From positions 1 to 8,179 of the forward strand of contig JAGOCL010000104.1 in assembly GCA_017998755.1 (NCBI GenBank): a DNA stretch of 8,179 bases. Direction: 5' to 3'. The translations under genes were made by a program, and so were the position numbers. The stretch is from Spirochaetota bacterium (GTDB taxonomy: Bacteria; Spirochaetota; GWE2-31-10; MWDO01). The notes below the pieces were generated by a model that made no database searches, was not told where the DNA came from, and saw only the letters and a list, made by a program, of their open reading frames with translations. The number at the start of each line of letters is the position of its first letter. Position 1 is the stretch's first letter. Positions 1 to 4,869 of the stretch are shown in pieces.

Positions 1-6
1 CTTATA

Positions 7-363
7 TTATTTTTGATTTTTTATATCTTGTTTTTTGTATTTCTTTATTAAAGTATAAAATGAGTTTATTATTTCATCTTCAAGCTCTTGAAGCGAGTTT
101 GAAATAAAATTTATTTTTTCAATTTTCAAAATTCTTTCTTCGCTTAAATCAGGAACAACTTCATTAAGAATATCCAGTTCTAAATTATTTGTAATTTTTT
201 CTATAGTTTCAAGATTAAAATTTCTATACCCATTTTCTACCATCGATAAAAATGAAACTTCGATATTTGCCTTCTCGGCAAGTTTTTCTTGAGTAAGTCC
301 TAGTTTTAATCTTGTTTCTCGTATTTTTAGCCCAACTCTTTTTTTTAATTCCATTTTGTCCAC
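7..363 (-). CDS. XRE-family helix-turn-helix transcriptional regulator
   Basis: The product is a 118-residue cytoplasmic DNA-binding protein. Residues about 10-64 form a typical Cro/C1 (HTH_3) domain: an IRETRLKLGLTQEKLAEKA helix pair, the recognition-helix region VSFLSMVENG, then NFNLETIEKITNNLEL. The pattern S-x-x-E-N-G-x-R-N is characteristic of SinR-like and restriction-controller-like regulators. The charged C-terminal 50 residues are probably helical and match no domain I can name; they could be for dimerisation. The longest start is GTG at 361-363, preceded on the minus strand by a weak CGGAAA. An ATG three codons later (352-354) is an equally good alternative, preceded by GTGGA. It is divergent from the plus-strand unit that begins near 480, so it might regulate that unit or its own gene, but no operator can be assigned. 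Any partner downstream lies outside the window. The family call is firm; the role is unknown. Confidence 0.9.
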   Translation of the reverse strand: MDKMELKKRVGLKIRETRLKLGLTQEKLAEKANIEVSFLSMVENGYRNFNLETIEKITNNLELDILNEVVPDLSEERILKIEKINFISNSLQELEDEIINSFYTLIKKYKKQDIKNQK

Positions 364-444
364 ATTTAATTATTTCCGATTTTTGAATTTTTATTGTAAT
401 AAAATTATTAAATAATAAAAATTGCATAATAAGTGATTTTAATG

Positions 445-473
445 TTGACTATTACGTGAATATTGTTTATAAA
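445..473 (+). promoter_or_regulatory. Sigma-70-type promoter for the small-ORF/ankyrin unit
   Basis: A -35 box TTGACT (445-450) and a -10 box TATAAA (468-473) are separated by exactly 17 bases. Transcription would begin near 480, about 100 bases before the small ORF at 584 and 250 bases before the ankyrin gene. The background is very AT-rich, so -10-like hexamers are common by chance; the TTGACT at correct spacing is what makes this one credible. Confidence 0.55.
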
Positions 474-583
474 TTATTATTGATATAAATTTTTATGTAT
501 CTCTTTTTAAGAAAATATGTTGTATAAACTTAATATTTCCTAATATTTGATACAATTAAATGATATTTATCGAGGAAAATTAA

Positions 584-715
584 ATTTGTGTTAAATTCAA
601 TGTTAAAAATATAATATTTATCTTAATTCCTTTATTTTTAGGATTTTTTATCTATATTTTCATAAAGAGATTTGAATCAAGGAATAAAGATTGCGTATGC
701 GGTCTTAAAATATAA
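584..715 (+). CDS. Possible small single-pass membrane protein, non-ATG start
   Basis: This frame reads 43 codons without a stop in very AT-rich DNA and ends at TAA 713-715. It encodes a short basic N-terminus, one strongly hydrophobic helix (about residues 10-28, IIFILIPLFLGFFIYIFI), then the basic segment KRFESR and a C-terminal Cys-Val-Cys at residues 37-39. That layout looks like a real small membrane protein with its C-terminus inside. No ATG, GTG or TTG is available: the frame opens after a TAA at 581-583 and the first codon is ATT (584-586), eight bases after GAGG (572-575). Its last codons lie inside the direct repeat at 687-731. It may be a gene with a rare start, a 5'-truncated remnant, or a chance frame. 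I do not recognise the family. Confidence 0.4.
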   Translation: MCVKFNVKNIIFILIPLFLGFFIYIFIKRFESRNKDCVCGLKI

Positions 716-731
716 TTTGTAGGAGTTTTTC
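687..731 (+). repeat. Direct repeat copy 1, with palindrome and RBS
   Basis: This 45-base segment precedes the ankyrin gene and is nearly identical to 2019-2062, which precedes the PH-like gene. It starts with a 20-base palindrome, AAGATTGCGTATGCGGTCTT (687-706), continues through a TATAAT-containing stretch, and ends with AGGAG (721-725) and a T-run just before ATG 732. As RNA the palindrome can form an 8-bp stem with a GUAU loop. The one base that differs between copies within it (G here, A in copy 2) keeps pairing, as U-G versus U-A. It also encodes the last codons of the small ORF at 584-715. Confidence 0.85.
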
Positions 732-2011
732 ATGTGGAAAAAAAATATTATTGTTTTACATTTGATGTTGGTTCTTAATATTTTTACGTTTGCAAGTTTA
801 AACGACGATTTATTAAGTTATATCAAAGATAACGATTTACAGAATGTAAAAAAATGCATAGAAAATGGGGCTGATATAAATTATTCTGATTATTTACTCG
901 AAGGGATGTCTCCGTTGATAGCATCTTCGATGCAAGGCTATATGATATAACAAAATATTTAATTGATAACGGCGCTAATGTAAATTACCAAGCTGAAAAT
1001 GGATTCACAGCATTAATGGTTTCTGCTCAGAATGGTTATATAAAGATAGTTGAATTATTACTCTCTTCTGGGGCAAAAATTGATATTAAAAATTCTAAAA
1101 AATATTCAGTTATACATATTGCTGTATATAATAAAAAACCAGATGTTTTGAAAGAAATACTTTCATACTATGAAAATGATGATGAAATATTTTATATTGC
1201 TGGAGCGGTTCTTGGATTGCATGGACCTGATTTAGGCGATTTTGATTTGAAAATGCATAAAATATTAATGGATGGTGTTAATAATATTATGCTATTCAAA
1301 AGTTCTGAGAAAGATAATTCTTATTCCGGAAAAATGGATAAAATAATTGATTTGCTAAAAAAAGGTGCAAATATAAATTATATAAATAAAAAAAAGAAAT
1401 TGACTCCACTTTTATCATCTATATTAAACAATTACATTGATATTGCAAATTATTTGATTATAAATGGAGCCGACGTTAATATAAAAGCTAAAGGCGGGGT
1501 TTCTTCATTGGCTCTTACCGCCGCTTTGCATAATGATATAGATTTGTTTAATAATTTGATTAAAATGGGAGCCGACATAAATTCCATGGATGATACTAAA
1601 CTAAGTTCTGTTTTAATGGTAGCTTGTAAATTAGGAAAAAAAGATTATGTGAAAATACTAATTGACAATAAAGCTGACGTAAATTTAAAAAATATTAAAA
1701 ATGAAACGGCTTTAATTTCTGCTTTATATTTTTTAGCGTCTGCCAAAAATGAGGCGGATATTTCTAATGGAAAAGAAATAGTTAAGTATATAGTATCCTC
1801 AGGATCGGATATTAATATCAAATGGAAAGATCAAGAAAATCTAACTCCGTTAATGGTTGCAGTTTTGTTAAATCAACCAGACTTGGTTGAATTTTTGTTG
1901 AATAACGGCGCAGATAAAAGTTTAACAAATGATAAAAATATTACTGCTTTAGATATTGCGATAAAAAATAAGTTTACAGATATTGAGGCGTTATTAAAAC
2001 CTGGTAATTAA
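732..2011 (+). pseudogene. Secreted ankyrin-repeat protein gene, broken by a one-base frameshift
   Basis: One gene is split into two frames. The first frame (732-950) starts with ATG seven bases after AGGAG and encodes a signal peptide (KKNIIVLHLMLVLNIFTFA) and the first ankyrin repeat, then stops at TAA 948-950. The second frame, picking up at about 944, continues at once with DITKYLIDNGANVNYQ and further ankyrin repeats to TAA 2009-2011. Restoring one T near 941-944 would give GYYDITKYL and a product of about 426 residues. About ten repeats are visible, with hallmark TPL/TAL, GADINxx and LLxxGA motifs; the section around residues 130-190 is irregular. Ankyrin arrays bind proteins, and the signal peptide implies a periplasmic or exported location. 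The downstream frame is intact over 350 codons, so the lesion is recent, phase-variable, or a sequencing error. No slippery heptamer is evident, so programmed frameshifting is less likely. Confidence 0.88.
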
Positions 2012-2018
2012 CAAAAAA

Positions 2019-2062
2019 AAGATTGCGTATGCGATCTTAATATAATTTTTAGGAGTTTTTAT
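2019..2062 (+). repeat. Direct repeat copy 2, with palindrome and RBS
   Basis: This is the second copy of the leader at 687-731. It holds the palindrome AAGATTGCGTATGCGATCTT (2019-2038), then AATATAATTTTT, AGGAG (2051-2055) and a T-run before ATG 2063. It is one base shorter than copy 1. The palindrome-to-ATG distance is 24 bases here and 25 in copy 1. The palindrome is not directly followed by a U-tract, so it is a poor intrinsic terminator. The two copies bracket the ankyrin gene exactly, so recombination between them would remove that gene and leave one leader in front of the PH-like gene. Confidence 0.85.
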
Positions 2063-2491
2063 ATGGACAAACCGGATGTAAAGTTAATTGATGGAGAGCA
2101 AATTGTAATCCAAATTGAAGCGGAGCTTTGGGCTGGTAGCTCAAATCCGATGGTTAGGTTTTTAGCAGGCATAACTAAATTTGTTTCAAAGATTCTTGGA
2201 TACAGAAAAAAAGGATTTCTTATTATAACAAACAAGAGAGTCATCGAATATACTGAAGAAATTCAATGCTACTGTTATGTCTCCAGTAAAGAAACAAAAA
2301 TAGTCATTCCTAGTAGCGTTAAAGAAATAGGATATTCAAGAGCCGCAACGTTCATGGGTATTTGTTGTCCTGCATATTTTTTGTATTACGACGCTCATAC
2401 GCAAAGAACAATGGTACAGTTGAAAGGCGGTTCGGATTTTATCGCTATGGATTATGTTAACAAATTTTATGCGGCAATAACTTCAAAATAA
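2063..2491 (+). CDS. PH-like (bPH/GRAM-type) domain protein
   Basis: The 142-residue product has no signal peptide and no clear membrane helix. The stretch GFLIITNKRVIEYT (residues 51-64) is the hallmark beta-hairpin of bacterial PH-like and GRAM-like domains (consensus hhhTxxRhh). It is preceded by an LIDGEQIVIQ strand region and followed by IPSSVKEIGY (82-91) and a strand-rich segment with YFLYYDAHTQRTMVQLKGG (105-123); the end (VNKFYAAITS) looks like the closing helix of the fold. Such domains bind lipids or proteins, but no ligand can be inferred here. CC occurs at 101-102. The start is ATG, eight bases after AGGAG (2051-2055) within repeat copy 2. It sits 51 bases behind the ankyrin stop and 19 bases ahead of the membrane-protein gene at 2511, so it is probably co-transcribed with both. 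The fold is inferred from motif pattern only. Confidence 0.72.
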   Translation: MDKPDVKLIDGEQIVIQIEAELWAGSSNPMVRFLAGITKFVSKILGYRKKGFLIITNKRVIEYTEEIQCYCYVSSKETKIVIPSSVKEIGYSRAATFMGICCPAYFLYYDAHTQRTMVQLKGGSDFIAMDYVNKFYAAITSK

Positions 2492-2510
2492 TAATTTAAA
2501 GGAGGTTTTT

Positions 2511-2948
2511 ATTAAAATACTTAAATTAATATTTTTAGATATATATGCGATTTTTCTTTTTGCGCTGATAACGTTATCCGGCGCATTTTTAATTAAGGCG
2601 CAAATATTTAAAAGTAATATAATATTATTAATAATTATATCTTCATTTCTATTATTTATTTTAAAACGGACGATTGATATTCAACTGAGGTTAAAACAAA
2701 AGTACAGATCATATTTAATACTTAAAAGTAGAAGTTTAAGAAATTTTAAAGAATCTACTTTTAAGAATTATATGAACGCGCCTTGTACAAGGTTAGTCGT
2801 ACTGCTAGTCCTATTTGAAATAAAAAAATTAAGCGTTTATAAACGTCTAAAAAAAACATACACCAGAAAATATTATAAAAGTAGAGACGTTTCGAGAGTA
2901 TTAATTTATGAGAATGGTATTTTAGATAGGATTGATATTTTGAAGTAA
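2511..2948 (+). CDS. Two-helix membrane protein with ATT start codon
   Basis: An uninterrupted frame of 145 codons runs from ATT 2511-2513 to TAA 2946-2948. It encodes two hydrophobic helices (about residues 10-28 and 36-52) followed by a basic soluble domain containing NYMNAPCTRLVVLLVL (87-102) and many Lys/Arg. A strong ribosome binding site, AAAGGAGG (2498-2505), lies five bases before the ATT; no ATG, GTG or TTG occurs between the preceding in-frame stop (2478-2480) and this point. The next in-frame ATG is codon 88, inside the soluble domain. The opening codons ATT-AAA-ATA-CTT-AAA look like a former ATG-AAA start changed by one base. Either ATT is used for initiation, which is rare (infC is the known case), or the gene has lost its start. 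It follows the PH-like gene by 19 bases and ends just before a hairpin at 2960. I do not recognise the family. Confidence 0.75.
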   Translation: MKILKLIFLDIYAIFLFALITLSGAFLIKAQIFKSNIILLIIISSFLLFILKRTIDIQLRLKQKYRSYLILKSRSLRNFKESTFKNYMNAPCTRLVVLLVLFEIKKLSVYKRLKKTYTRKYYKSRDVSRVLIYENGILDRIDILK

Positions 2949-2959
2949 TTGTTAAAAAG

Positions 2960-3011
2960 TAAGCGGCGCTATTAAATAATTATCTTGATAATTAAATAAT
3001 GCCGCCGCTTA
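2960..3011. terminator. Long hairpin, probable terminator of the left plus-strand unit
   Basis: Two 25-base arms (2960-2984 and 2987-3011) face each other across a two-base gap. The base is GC-rich, with TAAGCGGCG pairing perfectly to CGCCGCTTA, and the tip is AATTATC paired to GATAATT; a few mismatches lie between. A-rich sequence precedes it and ATTTCT follows, so it could terminate in the plus direction, perhaps weakly in both. It lies 12 bases after the stop of the membrane-protein gene. Confidence 0.65.
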
Positions 3012-3019
3012 TTTCTAAT

Positions 3020-3040
3020 AAATTAATTTTTAATTAATTT
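3020..3040. repeat. AT-only inverted repeat overlapping the next -35 box
   Basis: AAATTAATT (3020-3028) and AATTAATTT (3032-3040) are perfect inverted copies separated by TTT. The right arm overlaps the first bases of the TTGATT -35 box at 3039. It could be an operator, but AT-only palindromes arise easily in this background. Confidence 0.35.
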
Positions 3041-3066
3041 GATTTTCAGTAAAATTAACGTATATT
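3039..3066 (+). promoter_or_regulatory. Sigma-70-type promoter for the lipoprotein gene
   Basis: A -35 box TTGATT (3039-3044) and a -10 box TATATT (3061-3066) are 16 bases apart. The predicted start is near 3073, giving a leader of about 70 bases that contains the 13-codon ORF at 3108. Confidence 0.55.
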
Positions 3067-3107
3067 AGTATTAATATTTTGGAGTTATATATAGCCAAGG
3101 GAAATAT

Positions 3108-3149
3108 ATGTTAAGTTTGTTTACTAAAAAGGAGCCAATAGAGCTATGA
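3108..3149 (+). CDS. 13-codon leader ORF overlapping the lipoprotein start
   Basis: ATG 3108-3110 opens a short frame encoding MLSLFTKKEPIEL and ends at TGA 3147-3149. That stop overlaps the lipoprotein ATG (3146-3148) in an ATGA junction. AAGGG (3098-3102) lies five bases upstream of this ATG. The lipoprotein gene's own GGAG (3131-3134) is inside the short ORF and rather far (11 bases) from its ATG. The arrangement fits translational coupling, with ribosomes ending on the short ORF and restarting on the lipoprotein. The peptide resembles no attenuator type I know. It could be chance. Confidence 0.4.
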   Translation: MLSLFTKKEPIEL

Positions 3150-3643
3150 AAAGGTACTTATTACTGTTTATCCTGATTTTATCATTTATATCTTGCGAAA
3201 ACGACAAAAAAGATCAAGTTATAAAAAATATAGAACTTATAGAACGTTTTATAAATAACGGGAATTTTAATGAATACAAAAAAATATCGCATCTTGATAA
3301 TTTTTATAATTTTTCAAATTTATTAAAAAAAGTTAAAACAAGAAATTCAAATGAAAAATTTTTGGATTTATCTGTAATAAATGTAAGAAAAAATATATTT
3401 GGCAACTATAAGGCGACGGTAAAGCTTGAATATAAATTATTAATCAACGACGTAATTATTAAATCGCTTAACGTTAAAGAATCCGACGATAAACAACTCA
3501 TTACCAGTTTACTAAACAATATATTAAAGCGCGGTTTACCGTCCGAAGTAAAATTTGTATTTGATGAAGATATTAAATTAGAAAAAATTGACTGGGGTTT
3601 AAGATATTTTTATATTGGCGCAATTTTAAATTTATTGAAATAA
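3146..3643 (+). CDS. Small lipoprotein of unknown function
   Basis: The 165-residue product begins MKRYLLLFILILSFISCEN. A basic pair and a hydrophobic helix lead to a lipobox-like FISC with Cys17 as the likely lipidation site, so the mature protein would be membrane-anchored outside the cytoplasm. The mature part is Lys/Asn-rich. Residues about 25-60 look helical (NIELIERFINNGNFNEYKKIS), followed by alternating hydrophobic stretches (NYKATVKLEYKLLIND, VKFVFDEDIKLEKIDWG). The overall shape resembles small NTF2-like or DUF4878-type lipoproteins, but I see no diagnostic motif. The start is ATG, with GGAG 11 bases upstream and a coupled leader ORF overlapping by four bases. It is a single gene between the 2960 hairpin and its own weak hairpin at 3644, driven by the promoter at 3039-3066. 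Confidence 0.75.
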   Translation: MKRYLLLFILILSFISCENDKKDQVIKNIELIERFINNGNFNEYKKISHLDNFYNFSNLLKKVKTRNSNEKFLDLSVINVRKNIFGNYKATVKLEYKLLINDVIIKSLNVKESDDKQLITSLLNNILKRGLPSEVKFVFDEDIKLEKIDWGLRYFYIGAILNLLK

Positions 3644-3675
3644 TGATATAAATTTAACCTAGTATTTTTATATCA
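3644..3675 (+). terminator. Weak hairpin after the lipoprotein gene
   Basis: TGATATAAA (3644-3652) and TTTATATCA (3667-3675) are perfect inverted copies around a 14-base loop, directly after the lipoprotein stop. The stem is AT-rich and lacks a clean U-tract, so termination would be weak. Confidence 0.3.
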
Positions 3676-3703
3676 AATAATTCCTTACGCTTCTCATAAT
3701 TTA

Positions 3704-3731
3704 TTGAGTTCTAATATATTTATGTTATAAT
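3704..3731 (+). promoter_or_regulatory. Promoter with extended -10 for the antitoxin remnant
   Basis: A -35 box TTGAGT (3704-3709) and the extended -10 TGTTATAAT (TATAAT at 3726-3731) are separated by 16 bases. Transcription would begin near 3738, with the ribosome binding site GAGAGG at 3751-3756 before ATG 3765. The promoter looks intact although the gene is broken. Confidence 0.6.
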
Positions 3732-3764
3732 ATACATAGATTTGTACACAGAGAGGTATAAAAA

Positions 3765-3959
3765 ATGAAAACTAACGTAATATTAGACGGCGATTTGCTC
3801 AAGGACGCTTTAAGATATTCCAACGTTAAAATAAAAAAGGATATCATTAATTTGGCTTAAAAAGAATATGTTGAAAATAGAAAAAGGGAAAATCTTTTCG
3901 ATTTGGTAGGTAAAATAGAATTTGACGATAGTTATGATTATAAAAAAGCCAAAGATTAA
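3765..3959 (+). pseudogene. VapB-type antitoxin remnant with internal stop codon
   Basis: Read through its internal stop, this 64-codon frame encodes MKTNVILDGDLLKDALRYSN, then VKIKKDIINLA-stop-KEYVENRKRENLF, and ends DLVGKIEFDDSYDYKKAKD. It matches the short VapB antitoxin pattern (VapB_antitoxin family, typically M-R/K-T-N-h-x-L-D-D-x-L then K-T-K-K-x-h-h-x-x-A-L-K-E-h): an N-terminal ribbon-helix-helix-like DNA-binding half and a C-terminal tail ending in a Gly-Lys-hydrophobic, Asp-rich toxin-binding segment. Codon 32 is TAA (3858-3860) where the family usually has Leu; TTA to TAA would be a single change. Translation would yield only 31 residues, lacking the toxin-binding part. No VapC-like PIN gene follows: the next plus-strand sequence has immediate stops and a composition change. 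It is therefore an orphaned, decayed antitoxin, with promoter and ribosome binding site still recognisable. Confidence 0.82.
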
Positions 3960-3977
3960 AATTTAATAGAATATCTA

Positions 3978-3994
3978 TCGGGCGCGACGCCCGA
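3978..3994. repeat. GC-rich hairpin at the composition boundary
   Basis: TCGGGCG and CGCCCGA form a perfect 7-bp stem around a CGA loop. No T-run follows in the plus direction. It marks the junction between AT-rich DNA on the left and richer DNA on the right, and could stop minus-strand transcription running out of the CAP region. Confidence 0.45.
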
Positions 3995-4025
3995 CCTCCC
4001 CTGAATCAAAAAAATCTATTTTATT

Positions 4026-4034
4026 CCCCCCCCC
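4026..4034. repeat. Nine-base poly-C tract
   Basis: A run of nine C residues lies at the end of the degenerate CAP fragment; its last C belongs to that fragment's stop codon. Homopolymer tracts of this length can slip during replication, but this one is downstream of the coding sequence, so slippage would not switch a reading frame. Confidence 0.8.
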
Positions 4035-4170
4035 TATTCTTCTTTCGCTTCGTTTTCGAGATACGCTTGGGCGAAATCCATAACGCGCATGTAGTTATAA
4101 ATAGCGTGTTTACCGCAAGCGATCCCGACGGTAGCAAAGCGGGGATTGAAAATATTATGTCGGCGTCCTC
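4034..4170 (-). pseudogene. Degenerate partial copy of the CAP-gene 3' end
   Basis: On the minus strand this encodes the last 45 or so residues of a CAP-domain protein (HNIFNPRFATVGIACGKHA, then IYNYMRVMDFAQAYLENEA and KEE-stop), closely matching the end of the intact gene at 4180-4866. The two copies are offset by exactly 146 bases and lie in different frames. Many differences are synonymous or conservative, so the copies diverged partly under protein-level selection, as expected for a former tandem paralogue rather than a fresh duplication. The GHR histidine of the intact gene (CAC) is CGC here. The frame runs upstream only into the 3' end of the intact copy in another frame, so there is no signal peptide or first half. 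It is a leftover of a second CAP gene, or of an unequal exchange. Confidence 0.8.
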
Positions 4171-4179
4171 CACTCTCCC

Positions 4180-4866
4180 CTACTCTTCTTCGGTTTCGTT
4201 TTCGAGATACGCTTGGGCAAAATCCATAACGCACATGTAGTTATAAATAGCGTGTTTACCGCAAGCGACGCCTACCGTAGCAAAACGGGGATTAAAAATA
4301 TTATTTCGGTGCCCTCGGCTTTTTACGCCGTCGTCGATTATTAAGGAAAATACTATTTCCCGCGCGATGTTGTTGCCGTAGTCGATATTTTCTCCGGCGT
4401 AGAACTGCCATTTTCCGTATCTGTTCACTCTATCAAAGGGACTGCTTCCGTCGGAGCTACTGTGTCCAATAGTTCCGGTCGGACCTTGGTCGACGACGTG
4501 GTCTTTAGCTCCGAGCGACATCCCTTTGGATAATCTGAAAGGATTAAGTTCCGGTTGTTTTTTCAAAAAATTAATCGCTTCGTCGACGGCTTTAGTTCCC
4601 TCGTTAGTCGCGATAGTTACTCTCCCCGGAATATTAATATATTTTCCCGAATAATACTGTCTATACTCGGTCAATAAGTCCGCGTATAGTTTGGGATGAG
4701 TTCTAGCGATATTTAACTCGTTTACCACTTCGATTTCAAGATCGGATACAAAAGAATAGTCTGTTAAATTGTCGTTGAGTTCGGGAAGTATTTTTTCGTC
4801 TTCCGCAAAAATATTTAATGAGACAAAAACAGTTAATAGTGCGCAAAATAAAGCGATTTTTTTCAT
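4180..4866 (-). CDS. Secreted CAP/SCP-domain protein
   Basis: The 228-residue product starts with a signal peptide (KKIALFCALLTVFVSLNIFA, likely cut before Glu22) and a CAP (cysteine-rich secretory/antigen 5/PR-1; SCP/YkwD-like) domain. Visible motifs are VVNELNIARTHP (helix 1, residues 47-58), GHSSSDG with His135, AGENI with Glu159, an acidic pair at 178-179, GHRNNIFNP with His186, then VGVAC and the final strand MCVMDFAQAY. The two His and two acidic residues forming the CAP cavity tetrad are therefore present. Bacterial members are exported; their activity is poorly defined. The insert at about 72-112 is longer than in minimal YkwD domains. Its ATG lies three bases after the stop of the DUF362 gene and its ribosome binding site TTGGAG overlaps that gene's end, so the two are co-transcribed and probably coupled. 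A degenerate copy of its 3' end follows 146 bases downstream. Confidence 0.9.
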   Translation of the reverse strand: MKKIALFCALLTVFVSLNIFAEDEKILPELNDNLTDYSFVSDLEIEVVNELNIARTHPKLYADLLTEYRQYYSGKYINIPGRVTIATNEGTKAVDEAINFLKKQPELNPFRLSKGMSLGAKDHVVDQGPTGTIGHSSSDGSSPFDRVNRYGKWQFYAGENIDYGNNIAREIVFSLIIDDGVKSRGHRNNIFNPRFATVGVACGKHAIYNYMCVMDFAQAYLENETEEE

Positions 4867-4869
4867 ATT

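Noticed and set aside
586..615. TTGTGT and TATAAT 18 bases apart as a promoter for the ankyrin gene
   Set aside because: The spacing and -35 are poor compared with the promoter at 445-473, and it lies inside the probable small ORF.
711..716. TATAAT within direct repeat copy 1 (and 2041-2046 in copy 2) as a promoter -10 box
   Set aside because: Transcription would begin about seven bases later, inside the AGGAG ribosome binding site, and no -35 box is found at proper spacing; it is more likely AT-rich leader sequence.
2019..2038. Palindrome after the ankyrin stop as its terminator
   Set aside because: It is not followed by a U-tract, and the same element precedes the ankyrin gene itself, so a leader or junction role fits better.
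4026..4034. C9 tract as a phase-variation switch
   Set aside because: It lies at the stop codon of a pseudogene fragment, outside any intact coding or promoter region, so slippage would have no clear effect.
4034..4234. A 66-codon minus-strand frame over the CAP-gene repeat as a gene
   Set aside because: Its first half is an out-of-frame reading of the intact CAP gene's end; only the last part is the decayed CAP copy.
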